A program made the translations under genes and the position numbers. Shown one piece after another: positions 47,175 to 56,001 of a DNA stretch of 64,000 nucleotides (positions are counted from its first letter, which is position 1; each line of letters begins with the position of its first letter). The DNA lies in assembly GCF_009208565.1 (NCBI RefSeq), contig NZ_WFLK01000013.1, positions 150,415 to 214,414 of the forward strand, written 5' to 3'. The notes beneath the pieces are model-generated. The model was not told the origin of the DNA and did not search any database. It was given only the letters and a program-made list of their open reading frames with translations. This stretch comes from Janthinobacterium aquaticum (lineage in GTDB: Bacteria; Pseudomonadota; Gammaproteobacteria; Burkholderiales; Burkholderiaceae_D).

Positions 47175-48371
47175 TTATTGAATGGAATGATCTTCGCGGC
47201 GCTGGCGCTGGTCTTCCTGGCGGTTCAGCTTGTGCGCCGGCAGCCACAGGAACCACAGTGCCATGAACGGCCACAGCAGCGCCAGGAAATGCGCGGCGCC
47301 GTTGAAGTTCAAAAATTTGCCTTGCACCCAGCCTTGCAGGGTGGACATGAAGTAGGGATTGACCGGGGTGGTGTTGACCATCACCAGGCTGAGCAGCAGG
47401 CAGGCTATGGCAATCCTGCGCTGCGCCAGGTGCGGCGCAAACGCCAGCCCACCCAGCATGATCAGGCCGATCAAAAAGCCGCCTTGCGCACCGGGAGTAA
47501 TCCAGACAAACGCATTCTGCGGCGAAAACAGCAGTGCGCTGGCCATCGAGCGCACCATCAGTGCCACCACGATCAGCGTGATGATCAGCATGGTGCGCGG
47601 CGCCGAGCGGCGCAGCAGGCACAGCAAGGTGAGCACGGCGCCGGTCATGCCGCAGGCGGTAATAATCGTTTCGGACAGCCAGTATTGCTCGACCGTCAGC
47701 ACCGTATCGGGGCGCAGCATGGCCGCCAGGTCGATCGGCACGCCGGCCAGCTTGGACAGCCAGTTCGACAGGATCGGCAGCAATTGCCCCAGGCCGAACA
47801 GATAGCCCTGCGGGTAGATTTGCGCCAGCGGCCACAGGGCGACCAGCACCAACCCCTGGCTGGCATGCTGCACGAACCAGCGCTGGCGCAGGCGGTACAG
47901 ATGGCTATGGTCGAGCAGCTTGCGTGCCGACACGGCGCCGATAATGGCGCCCAGCAGGCAGCCGCCCGAGTTGGTATAAAAGTCCAGGTTCGACGACACG
48001 CGGGTCGGCAGATACGACTGCACCGCTTCCATGGTGCCCGAGATCAGCATGCCGCACAGGCCGGCGATCAGCACGGCAAAAAAGCCGGTCAGGCGCGGAT
48101 AGACCGCATACACGATCAGCGTGCCCAGCGGGATATAGCCGACGATATTGACGCCGACGTCAAAGCCGGTCCAGTAGCGTGGCATGCGCGTGTTTTCCAG
48201 GAACGTCAGCGGCGACAGCCCGTTGCTGTGCCAGCCGCTGAATGGAAACCAGCTGGCGTACACAATCAGGAACAGATAGGCGAGCAGGGTGGCGCGCGCC
48301 ACCGGCGAGGGGCGCGACTGGTATGGTTGCGGGCCGTGCTGCGGGGCTGCGTGTGCTGCAGGAGCGGTCAT
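47175..48371 (-). CDS. VanZ-family membrane protein
   Basis: This 398-residue protein has about ten membrane segments. The N-terminal third holds the VanZ-like domain (LFLIVYASWFPFSGW, DVGVNIVGYIPLGTLIVY, LISGTMEAVQSYLPTRVSSNLDFYTNSGG), known from teicoplanin-resistance VanZ, which lowers glycopeptide binding by an unclear route. The rest is a set of hydrophobic helices of unknown role. The start ATG 48371 overlaps the stop of the lipoprotein gene by four bases, so it is translationally coupled to the MCE transport operon, suggesting an envelope lipid role. Confidence 0.88.
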   Translation of the reverse strand: MTAPAAHAAPQHGPQPYQSRPSPVARATLLAYLFLIVYASWFPFSGWHSNGLSPLTFLENTRMPRYWTGFDVGVNIVGYIPLGTLIVYAVYPRLTGFFAVLIAGLCGMLISGTMEAVQSYLPTRVSSNLDFYTNSGGCLLGAIIGAVSARKLLDHSHLYRLRQRWFVQHASQGLVLVALWPLAQIYPQGYLFGLGQLLPILSNWLSKLAGVPIDLAAMLRPDTVLTVEQYWLSETIITACGMTGAVLTLLCLLRRSAPRTMLIITLIVVALMVRSMASALLFSPQNAFVWITPGAQGGFLIGLIMLGGLAFAPHLAQRRIAIACLLLSLVMVNTTPVNPYFMSTLQGWVQGKFLNFNGAAHFLALLWPFMALWFLWLPAHKLNRQEDQRQRREDHSIQ

Positions 48372-48991
48372 TGTTGTGGAATATCGAGCGTACCCAGCCA
48401 TCCCAGCAGGTCGGCGGCGATGGCGTCGGTGGCCGAGGCCAGCGCCTGTGCGCCGCCCTGGGCGTCGGCGCTGGCGGTCTGGCCGCTGCGGCTGAAGGTG
48501 CGCTGGTCGATCAGGCGGTGGCCGCGAAACAGCGAGGCGCGCAGCGACACCTGGCCGATGCTTTGCGTCTGGCTGTTGAAGTTCTGCGAAAAATCATCGA
48601 CATCGATGCGCAGCAGCGGCACGCCGCCAGCCGCGTCGGTGGTGGCCAGCACCTTGACGCCGCTTTGCGCAATGCGCGTTTTCAGGCGCTGGCTCAGCAG
48701 CTGCAGCGGCGGCGTATTCCAGCGGTTGTAGGCGTAAGGGCGCGACTGCTGCGCGTCGGCATACAGCAGCCGGTAATACATGCGCTGGCTGTCGAGCCAG
48801 GCCGGGCCGTTGGCGTCGGCGATGACCAGCATCGGCAGTGCCGGCTTGGCCGGGGCAGCCTGGGCCAGCGGCGGCGTGGGGCCGAAGTCGTAATAAGTCG
48901 ATACCGGATTGCGGCTGGCGCAGCCGCCCAGCAACAGGGCGGCGCCCAGGGTGGCCAGCGCGGCGCAGCGCGACAAAGTGGTCGAAGTCAT
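48368..48991 (-). CDS. PqiC-like ABC-transport auxiliary lipoprotein
   Basis: This 207-residue lipoprotein has lipobox LLGGC (Cys24), STYYDFGP near the mature N-terminus and the family pattern WLDSQRMYYRLLYADAQQSR, typical of the ABC-type transport auxiliary component (PqiC/LptE-unrelated) that sits at the outer membrane in MCE systems. It probably receives lipids from the MCE protein next to it. The gap to the MCE gene is 12 bases and it overlaps vanZ by four bases. Confidence 0.9.
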   Translation of the reverse strand: MTSTTLSRCAALATLGAALLLGGCASRNPVSTYYDFGPTPPLAQAAPAKPALPMLVIADANGPAWLDSQRMYYRLLYADAQQSRPYAYNRWNTPPLQLLSQRLKTRIAQSGVKVLATTDAAGGVPLLRIDVDDFSQNFNSQTQSIGQVSLRASLFRGHRLIDQRTFSRSGQTASADAQGGAQALASATDAIAADLLGWLGTLDIPQQ

Positions 48992-49003
48992 GGTGGATTC
49001 TCC

Positions 49004-49963
49004 TTATTTGGCCGGCGCGGAAAAGCCAGGCTCGCCCGGACCGGGCGGAATATCGGGGGCGCCAAACAGGATGCTCTGCGGCTGCTCGTTCAGCGTGCTC
49101 ATGGTGGTTTTCAGGGCGCGCATCGACGAGCGCGCCTCGGCGCTCAAATCGATCACCTGCGGCAGGACCTCGAGCGAGACGCCATCGGCCACCGTTTCAA
49201 CCGAGCGGCCCACGCGCGCCACCGTGCCGTTGACGTTGTCGAGCATGCCGCCCGGCGCCTGCAGGTCGGTCCCCAGCTTTTTCCAGGTCTGCGACAGTTG
49301 CGTGACATTGCTGCTTGCTTCCTTGACGGCGGCTATGCTCTTGCGCGTTTCATCGGTCAGCTGCGGCAATTGTTCCAGCGTCGGCTGCAGCTGTTTCGGG
49401 ATTTCGCCAAAGGCCTTGGCGGTCTTGCCCACTTCCGTAAAGGCGGCCAGCATGGCAGCCTGGTTATTGTCGCTGAGCAGGTTGTTGACCTTGCTGGTGA
49501 TCTGTTCTGCCTGGTCCAGTATGCGCTTGCCGCGTTTTTCCAATTGATCGAGCAGGCCTGCGCGCAGCGGGATTTGCGACGGGTTGTCGGCATTGGTGCC
49601 CAGCAGTTTGGAGCCGACCTGTTCATCGTCAAGCTGGATATAGGCGATGCCCGTCACGCCCTGGTAGCCGAGGGTGGCAAAGGTGGTATTGGTAACCGGG
49701 GTGTCGGGCGCCACGCTGATATGCACGAGGATCTGGCCGGCCTTTTTTGTATCGAAATCGATGGCGTCGACCTTGCCCACTTCCAGCCCGCGATAGCGCA
49801 CGGTGGCCTGCGGGTTCAGCCCCGGCACCGACAGCGTGGTGGCCAGCAGATACGGCACGCGTTCGACCCGGTCGCGGTTGAACCAGACGCCGAACAGGAT
49901 GGCGGCCACCAGCAGGGTCAGGGTAAAGAATCCCGTCAGCAGGGCGTGTGATCTGTTTTCCAT
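49004..49963 (-). CDS. MCE/MlaD-family lipid-binding protein
   Basis: This 319-residue periplasmic protein is anchored by one N-terminal TM (about 8-28) and has one MCE domain near 36-120 (VPGLNPQATVRYRGLEVGKVDAIDF, GYQGVTGIAYIQLDD). The long C-terminal part is helical with heptad patterns (about 140-300), as expected for a tunnel or needle between membranes. It is longer than E. coli MlaD (183 residues) and shaped more like the Mce proteins. It overlaps the ATPase gene by one base (TAATG) and belongs to the lipid transporter operon. Confidence 0.93.
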   Translation of the reverse strand: MENRSHALLTGFFTLTLLVAAILFGVWFNRDRVERVPYLLATTLSVPGLNPQATVRYRGLEVGKVDAIDFDTKKAGQILVHISVAPDTPVTNTTFATLGYQGVTGIAYIQLDDEQVGSKLLGTNADNPSQIPLRAGLLDQLEKRGKRILDQAEQITSKVNNLLSDNNQAAMLAAFTEVGKTAKAFGEIPKQLQPTLEQLPQLTDETRKSIAAVKEASSNVTQLSQTWKKLGTDLQAPGGMLDNVNGTVARVGRSVETVADGVSLEVLPQVIDLSAEARSSMRALKTTMSTLNEQPQSILFGAPDIPPGPGEPGFSAPAK

Positions 49964-50841
49964 TACTTCTCCGTTTCCTTCTCCGCTTTGCTCTCGTCAA
50001 GCACAGCCAATGCGCGCTTGCCGCGGTCGCCGAGGAAAAATTGTTTGATAAACGGGTGATCGACCTTGATCACCTCGCTGGTGGGGCCGAGGGCGATCAC
50101 GTGTTTTTCCGCCAGCACGGCGATGCGCGTGGACAGTGCAAACAGCGTGTCGAGGTCATGCGTGACCATCACCACCGTCAGGCCCAGCTCGCGGTGCAGC
50201 GACTGGATCAGCGAGACAAAGCTTTCCGACAAGTCCGGGTCCAGCCCGGCAGTGGGCTCGTCGAGGAATAATAGCTTGGGTTCGAGCGCCAGGGCGCGCG
50301 CCAGCGCCACCCGCTTGACCATGCCGCCCGACAAATCCGACGGCATCTTGAGCGCATGCTCGGGCCCGAGCCCCACCATATTCATTTTCAGCAGCACCGT
50401 GTCGCGGATCAGCTCTTCGGGCAGCACGCGCAGTTCGCGCATGGGCTGGGCCACGTTGTCGAATACGTTCAGCGCCGAATACAGCGCGCCTTCCTGGAAC
50501 AGCATGCCCCAGTGATTGCGCAACTGCTGCAGTTGTGCCGAACTGGCCTGGTTGATGTCTTCGCCAAACACCTTCACGCAGCCGCGCGCCGGATGCTCGA
50601 GTCCCAGCATCTGGCGCAGCAGCACCGTCTTGCCGGTGCCCGAACCGCCGACAATCGACAGGATCTCGCCACGCTCGATTTCCAGGTTCAGGTCCTGGTG
50701 CACCACGGTGCGGCCGAACTTGGTCCACAGATTGCTGATCTCGACCACCGGCGCCTGGCCGTGCAGGTCGAACTGGCCGTCGCCGCTGCCTGCGGCGCAC
50801 GATGGCGCGCTGTCTTCCTTCATGTCGTTGTCTGCATTCAT
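49963..50841 (-). CDS. ABC transporter ATPase of the MCE lipid transporter (MlaF-like)
   Basis: This 292-residue ATPase has Walker A GGSGTGKT, Q-loop LFQEGALYSALNVFDNV, signature LSGGMVKRVALARAL, Walker B LLFLDEPTAGLDP and the H-loop VTHDLDTL. It matches MlaF/YrbF, with the GALFSSL-like QEGALYSAL motif typical of that group. It powers lipid movement by the permease encoded just upstream (four-base overlap). The N-terminal 25 residues are an acidic extension not found in MlaF. Confidence 0.94.
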   Translation of the reverse strand: MNADNDMKEDSAPSCAAGSGDGQFDLHGQAPVVEISNLWTKFGRTVVHQDLNLEIERGEILSIVGGSGTGKTVLLRQMLGLEHPARGCVKVFGEDINQASSAQLQQLRNHWGMLFQEGALYSALNVFDNVAQPMRELRVLPEELIRDTVLLKMNMVGLGPEHALKMPSDLSGGMVKRVALARALALEPKLLFLDEPTAGLDPDLSESFVSLIQSLHRELGLTVVMVTHDLDTLFALSTRIAVLAEKHVIALGPTSEVIKVDHPFIKQFFLGDRGKRALAVLDESKAEKETEK

Positions 50842-51974
50842 CGGTAGCCCACTCCATTGAAGACAATCGCAAACACGGCGTCAGCCAGGATCACCACGGT
50901 AATGGCGGTGACCACGGCGGTGGTGGTGCCGCGCCCCAGGCTTTCGGTATTGGCCTTGATGCGCAGGCCGAAGTGGCATGAAATCAGGGCGATCAGCATG
51001 CCGAACACCACGCCCTTGCCCAGGCCGATCATGTAGTTGGCCAGCGGCACGGCGTCCGGCAGCTTCTGGATAAAGTAGCGCGCCGACAGGTTCAGTTCCG
51101 TCTTGGCCGCCACCATGCCGCCGATCAGCGCGGCCGTATCGGTCCAGATGACGAGCAGCGGCATGCAGATGGCCAGCGCCACCACCTTGGGCATAATCAG
51201 GCGAAAACCGTGCGAGATGCCCATCACCAGCATGGCGTCGAGTTCTTCGGTCACGCGCATTACGCCCAGCTGCGCCGTAATCGACGAGCCCGAGCGGCCG
51301 GCCACCAGGATCGCCGCCAGCAGCGGCCCCAGTTCGCGGATCACGCTCATGCCCAAGAGGTTGACCAGGTAAATGTCGCCGCCAAAGGCGCGCAGCTGCT
51401 GCGCCGACAGGTACGATAGCACCACGCCAATCAGAAAGCCGACCAGCGCCGTAATGCCCAGCGCCTGGAAGCCGGCATGGAAGATATTGGCGGAAATCTC
51501 GCGCCACGGCCCGCGCAGCGGATGGCGCGCAAAGCGGAAAACGTCCTGCATGACCTGGCCGACCAGCGCGATAAAGCCTTTCAGGTGCTCGAGGAACAGC
51601 AGCACCGCCATGCCCAGTTTCATCACCAGCGTCAGGCGGTTGGCGCGGGTGGAAGGCAGTTCCAGCGTGCCGGCCGCTTCGATGCGGCGGAAAAACTCCT
51701 CCTGGCCGGCCGACAGCGTCAGCTGCTGCGGGCGCGTCTTGCCCCAGGCATTCCAGAACAGTTGGGCGCCGATATGGTCCAGGCTGTCGATCTGCGACAA
51801 GTCCCAGTGCACGCCGGTGTCGCCCTGCAGGGGCTTCAACTGGGCGGTGATGGCCTTGATGGCGTTGTCGTGCGCCAGCGCATGCACCTGCCAGGTGCCG
51901 CTGGCAACCACGCCGGCCCCCTGTCGGGAGGCGGCCTGGGTAACGGTCAGTGTCGGAGTATGGCTAGTGGGCAT
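50838..51974 (-). CDS. MlaE-family permease with N-terminal STAS-like domain
   Basis: This 378-residue inner-membrane protein has an N-terminal soluble STAS-like domain of about 105 residues (VHWDLSQIDSLDHIGAQLFW) fused to the MlaE/YrbE permease with QLRAFGGDIYLVNLLGMSVI, RELGPLLAAILVAGRSGSS and MRVTEELDAMLVMGI. The fusion of STAS and permease makes a separate MlaB unnecessary. It is the first gene of the operon permease-ATPase-MCE-lipoprotein-VanZ. It is likely to move phospholipids across the envelope. Confidence 0.93.
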   Translation of the reverse strand: MPTSHTPTLTVTQAASRQGAGVVASGTWQVHALAHDNAIKAITAQLKPLQGDTGVHWDLSQIDSLDHIGAQLFWNAWGKTRPQQLTLSAGQEEFFRRIEAAGTLELPSTRANRLTLVMKLGMAVLLFLEHLKGFIALVGQVMQDVFRFARHPLRGPWREISANIFHAGFQALGITALVGFLIGVVLSYLSAQQLRAFGGDIYLVNLLGMSVIRELGPLLAAILVAGRSGSSITAQLGVMRVTEELDAMLVMGISHGFRLIMPKVVALAICMPLLVIWTDTAALIGGMVAAKTELNLSARYFIQKLPDAVPLANYMIGLGKGVVFGMLIALISCHFGLRIKANTESLGRGTTTAVVTAITVVILADAVFAIVFNGVGYR

Positions 51975-52066
51975 CGCGCCAGTTTAAGGGAGAATGGCGC
52001 AGACCGCCACCGATGTTGGCCAGGCCGTGTGCGCTTGTGTTGGCTGGTTCTCTTTACTGCTGGCGC

Positions 52067-53581
52067 TCAAGCGGCCAGATGGCGCGCCTGGCGCTGCGGC
52101 AGCGTGACCTCGGGACGCAGCCTGCCGGCCTCGTTTTTGGGTGCAGGCGCATGGCCGGCGCCCTGCGCGCCGCCGGCATAGTCGCTGGCCAGCAGTGCCT
52201 GTGCTTTCGTTGCGCTCATGCCGCGCGTTTGCAGCCACTGCGCCACCAGCTTGGCCAGCTTTTCCATGGCAATGCGGTGGGTAGCGTCGGTATGGGCGTA
52301 CAGCCAGTTGGAAAAATCCATAAAGTTTTCAAACGGTGCGTCACCGAGCATCCACGGCAGCGTATTGGCAAAACGGCCAGAATTGGCCACCAGATCCCAG
52401 TAGCGGGCAAAGCGCACCAGGCGCTGCATGGTCAGGAAATCAAGCTGCTTGTTGGCCAGGATGGTGTAGGGCGGATGCGGGTCGAACACCATGCCGAAGT
52501 TTTCTGTATGGCGGATGATGGGCGTGCCGCGCAGGCGCTTCAGGATGCCGAACTGGATTTCATGCGGTTTCAGGGCCACCAGCTGGTTGAAGCCGGCTGC
52601 AAAACTCGCTTCGTCTTCGCCCGGCAGGCCGGCGATCAGGTCGACGTGCAAGTGGGCGTTCGACTCTTCGCACAGCCAGCGGATATTGTCGGCCGCCTTC
52701 TGGTTGTCCTGCCGGCGGCTGACCAGCGACTGCACTTCCGGATTGAAGCTCTGGATGCCGATCTCGAACTGCAGCGCGCCGGGCGGAAATTTGCGGATGC
52801 CTTCCTTGAGCGCTTCGGGCAGGTGGTCGGGCACCAGTTCGAAGTGGGCGTAGATCGGATCGTCGGGAAACGCTTCGATCTTGTCGAGGAAGAACTGCAT
52901 GATCTTCAGGCTGGTCTTGATATTGAGGTTGAAAGTGCGGTCGACAAACTTGAACAGCCGCGCGCCGCGCGCATACAGCAACTCCATCTCGGCCAGGAAG
53001 TTATCGAGCGCAAACGGCCAGGCCGTCTTGTCGAGCGCCGACAGGCAAAATTCGCACTTGAACGGGCAGCCGCGCGACGCTTCCACATAGATGGTGCGGT
53101 GGGCGATATCGGCGTCGCTGTAGAGCGAATACGGCAGTTGCAGTTCAGGCAATGGCGCCTGCACGCCCACATGGATTTTCATCAGCGGCTTGGGACCGTT
53201 GAGGATTTCACCGCACAGTTTGGGGAAAGTCACATCGCCCCAGCCGGTGATCAGGTAGTCTGCCAGCCTGACGATTTCCTGTTCTCCCGCCTCATGCGAC
53301 ACCTCCGGTCCACCCAGCACGATCACGATCTCGGGCGCCACGCGCTTGAGCATGGCCACCAGCCGGGTGGTTTCTTCCACGTTCCAGATATACACGCCAA
53401 AACCGATAATGCGCGGCTTGTTCTGCAAGATGCGCTCGACCAGTTCGGTGGTCTTGGCGCCGATCACGAATTCCTGCAGGCGCGTCTGTTCCTGCAGCGG
53501 CCCCATGTTGGCCAGCAGGTAGCGCAGACCCAGCGAGGCGTGGGTGTAGCGGGCGTTCAGGGTGGAGAGCAGGATCGACAT
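52067..53581 (-). CDS. B12-binding radical SAM protein with DUF4080 domain
   Basis: This 504-residue protein has an N-terminal cobalamin-binding-like domain (about 1-135, IIGFGVYIWNVEET, VLGGPEVSHE), a radical SAM domain with the cluster motif CxxxCxxC at Cys172, Cys176 and Cys179 (RGCPFKCEFCLSALDK), and the C-terminal DUF4080 region ending near residue 490. Its substrate is unknown. Start ATG 53581 (MSILLSTLNARYTHASLGLRYL) is the family start; 31 upstream codons lack a ribosome site. It is divergent from the macroglobulin operon, with 141 bases between starts. Confidence 0.9.
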   Translation of the reverse strand: MSILLSTLNARYTHASLGLRYLLANMGPLQEQTRLQEFVIGAKTTELVERILQNKPRIIGFGVYIWNVEETTRLVAMLKRVAPEIVIVLGGPEVSHEAGEQEIVRLADYLITGWGDVTFPKLCGEILNGPKPLMKIHVGVQAPLPELQLPYSLYSDADIAHRTIYVEASRGCPFKCEFCLSALDKTAWPFALDNFLAEMELLYARGARLFKFVDRTFNLNIKTSLKIMQFFLDKIEAFPDDPIYAHFELVPDHLPEALKEGIRKFPPGALQFEIGIQSFNPEVQSLVSRRQDNQKAADNIRWLCEESNAHLHVDLIAGLPGEDEASFAAGFNQLVALKPHEIQFGILKRLRGTPIIRHTENFGMVFDPHPPYTILANKQLDFLTMQRLVRFARYWDLVANSGRFANTLPWMLGDAPFENFMDFSNWLYAHTDATHRIAMEKLAKLVAQWLQTRGMSATKAQALLASDYAGGAQGAGHAPAPKNEAGRLRPEVTLPQRQARHLAA

Positions 53582-53722
53582 GGCGGGCGCAAAAACGGGA
53601 AAACGCCATTTTACGCTGCTCCGTTTCAATCTCGCGCCGGTGTTGTGGGATCGCATGTTAGGATTTGGCAACACTTACCAACTTAACAATGTTCGCATTG
53701 AGGATCGCATTGGGGATGACTT

Positions 53723-55336
53723 GTGCTCAATAAAAAAATCCTGATCGGCTCTGTGGCCGGCGTGGCCGTGGTCGCCGCCGCCGTGGCCGGCTACCGCATC
53801 TTTGGCTGGAATCAGATGGGGCCGGTCAACGGTCTCAAGCTCGACCTGGCGCACCCGGACGCCCTGGTGCGTACGCAAAGCCTGTCGACGCTGCCGCGCG
53901 ACCTGCTGACGGTGCCGCTGGCGCGCGACGTGCTGCGCGAGGAATTCCTGTTCTATTACGAGCAGAGCGAAGACCGGCTGGGCCTGAAGGGCAGCCTGCG
54001 CCGCATCGCCTATGAACATCAGCTGAACTGGGGCGACCAGTTGCTGCGCATGGTGCTCGACCAGCCGGCCGAGGTGGCACTGTGGCGCGACGCCGACGGC
54101 TCGCTCAAGCACTTTGCGATTGCCGTGTCGCGCAACCAGCTTACACGCGTACTCGAGGAAGCCGGCAAGGTCGCGCTCAAGGATACGCAGATGAGCGTGG
54201 CCGGCAGCCTGCGCGTCGATGGCGACACGGTGCCGGTGTATGCGCTCAATTACGCCTACGGACGCACGCTGCTGTTTGCTGCCCACGGCGAGCGGCTGGT
54301 GATTTTGTCGCACCCGGGCATGCTGTATGGCGGCGCCGATGGCAAGGCCGCCGACGGTACGGCTGAAAAGACCGTTACCAGCCTGTTGGCCAAGGACACC
54401 GGCAAACAGCAGCTGTTCCACCCGCAATTCCATCTCGACCAGGCTGCACCGAACGGCCACAGCATCGCCGTCAAGGCCGACTTCCTGTCGTTCGGCTACC
54501 AGCCGTTCTTCGGCGCGCTGGAAGCGCTGCGCTTTGATTTTTCCAAAGGCGCGTGGCAATCGGCCGTGCTGCTCGACGCGGCCAAGCTGAAAAAAAGCAG
54601 CTATGACAGCAGCGCCTTGTGGTCGCAGCTGCCGCATGCGCCGAGCGCCTGCTTTACCGTGCCGGTCGACTGGTCGTCGCTGCAGCCGGTACTGAAGCGC
54701 CTGGACGGCAAGGCGGGCGCACCGGTGGCGCCGCTGGCCGAACACCTGCAAGGGCCGGCTGCTGCCTGCTGGTACGGCAACTCGCGCCTGCATACGCCGG
54801 TGTTCGTGGCCACCCGCAAGGCCGGCGCCAATGATGACGCCCTGTACGCCAGCCTGTTCGAGGCGGGCATCGGCGGCAAGGATGCGGTGCGCAAGAGTGC
54901 TGGCAAGGGTGACAAGGGTGACACTATCCGCTGGGAGCGCACGGTGGCCACGCCCGCCGGCCAGCTCAAGCCGGCGCTGGCAGTGGCCGGCAATACGGTG
55001 GTGTTTTCGCCCGACGGCAAGCTGGTCGACCAGGTGCTGGCGGTGCACCGCAAGCAGGCGCCGGCGTCCAGCGACCTGCTGCCCGATGCTGCCCGCACGG
55101 TGGGCCTGATTGCGCCGGCCTCGCTGGCGCAGCTGATCCAGCGCGAAACCTTCGACACGCTGCCGGCCAAAAACGAACCGGTGCTGCGCGCGGCGGCAGA
55201 CGCGCATCTGGTGCCGCGCCTGGACGCACTGAAAAAATATCCACCGATGCGCATGGTGCTGCAAAAACTGCCACAGGACGGCAAGGATGATGGTGCGGCG
55301 TGGGTGGGCCTGGACTGGCAGGCGGTCAAGCCATGA
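53723..55336 (+). CDS. yfaA: DUF2138 protein, YfaA-like, first gene of the macroglobulin operon
   Basis: This 537-residue protein has one N-terminal TM ([23 protein letters not shown]), so it is an inner-membrane anchored periplasmic protein. The body is a DUF2138 domain ([49 protein letters not shown] is split by a Leu-rich stretch). The start is GTG 53723 with ggggatga upstream. In E. coli yfaA belongs to the yfaPQSTA cluster, and in Pseudomonas to the mag operon, where members form a complex with the macroglobulin at the inner membrane. Its stop overlaps the next start (ATGA). Confidence 0.88.
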   Translation: MLNKKILIGSVAGVAVVAAAVAGYRIFGWNQMGPVNGLKLDLAHPDALVRTQSLSTLPRDLLTVPLARDVLREEFLFYYEQSEDRLGLKGSLRRIAYEHQLNWGDQLLRMVLDQPAEVALWRDADGSLKHFAIAVSRNQLTRVLEEAGKVALKDTQMSVAGSLRVDGDTVPVYALNYAYGRTLLFAAHGERLVILSHPGMLYGGADGKAADGTAEKTVTSLLAKDTGKQQLFHPQFHLDQAAPNGHSIAVKADFLSFGYQPFFGALEALRFDFSKGAWQSAVLLDAAKLKKSSYDSSALWSQLPHAPSACFTVPVDWSSLQPVLKRLDGKAGAPVAPLAEHLQGPAAACWYGNSRLHTPVFVATRKAGANDDALYASLFEAGIGGKDAVRKSAGKGDKGDTIRWERTVATPAGQLKPALAVAGNTVVFSPDGKLVDQVLAVHRKQAPASSDLLPDAARTVGLIAPASLAQLIQRETFDTLPAKNEPVLRAAADAHLVPRLDALKKYPPMRMVLQKLPQDGKDDGAAWVGLDWQAVKP

Positions 55337-56001
55337 CGTCGCGCCGTAGCTGTCTGCGCCTGCTGGCTGCCGGCGCGGCGCTGGCCGTCATGCCGCAGGC
55401 CTGGGCCTTGCGCGCCGCCGTCGATACACCAGGGCCGCAGCTGTCGCAAACGCAAAGCCGCGCCTTCCAGGCGTGGATGCTGCGCATCGTCAATGCCCAG
55501 ATCGAGCGCGGCCCGTCGCCGCGCTGGACGCACCGCGATTGCGCCGGCCTGGTGCGCTTTGCCGTCAATGAAGCGCTGGCCGTGCACGATGCGAAATGGC
55601 TGCGTGCCAACGGCATTGCCAGCGACCGCCGCCTGCCGCCCGAGGTGGAGCTCGATGCCGCCCAGGCGGGGCTGCGCAACCGCTGGGTGCAGCTTGATGG
55701 CAGCGTCGGCCATTTCGTGACGGCGCTGGCGCTGGTGCAAAACAACAGCCGCCTGGTGGCGCGTGAAATCAGCCAGGCGCTGCCTGGCGACCTGCTGTTC
55801 TACGACCAGGGCGACGAACAGCATCTGATGGTCTGGATGGGGGCGCGTATCGCCTACCACACCGGTACCGTGACTCCCGACGACACTGGCCTGCGGGCCG
55901 TCGATATCAAACAACTCATGAACTGGAAGGATACGCGGTGGCAACCTGCGCCCAACAATCCCAATTTCGCCGGCGTGTACCGGCTGTCGTTTCTGTCATG
56001 A
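55333..56001 (+). CDS. yfaT: DUF1175 protein, YfaT-like, NlpC/P60-like Cys motif
   Basis: This 222-residue protein starts [20 protein letters not shown], a signal peptide with a twin Arg that could direct Tat export. The mature domain is DUF1175. It contains [11 protein letters not shown] with Cys70, which resembles the DCSGLV nucleophile motif of NlpC/P60 cysteine peptidases, and a later His in [10 protein letters not shown] at the expected place of the second catalytic residue. A peptidoglycan-related hydrolase role is a hypothesis. It overlaps both neighbours by four bases, in the operon yfaA-yfaT-yfaS. Confidence 0.87.
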   Translation: MTSRRSCLRLLAAGAALAVMPQAWALRAAVDTPGPQLSQTQSRAFQAWMLRIVNAQIERGPSPRWTHRDCAGLVRFAVNEALAVHDAKWLRANGIASDRRLPPEVELDAAQAGLRNRWVQLDGSVGHFVTALALVQNNSRLVAREISQALPGDLLFYDQGDEQHLMVWMGARIAYHTGTVTPDDTGLRAVDIKQLMNWKDTRWQPAPNNPNFAGVYRLSFLS

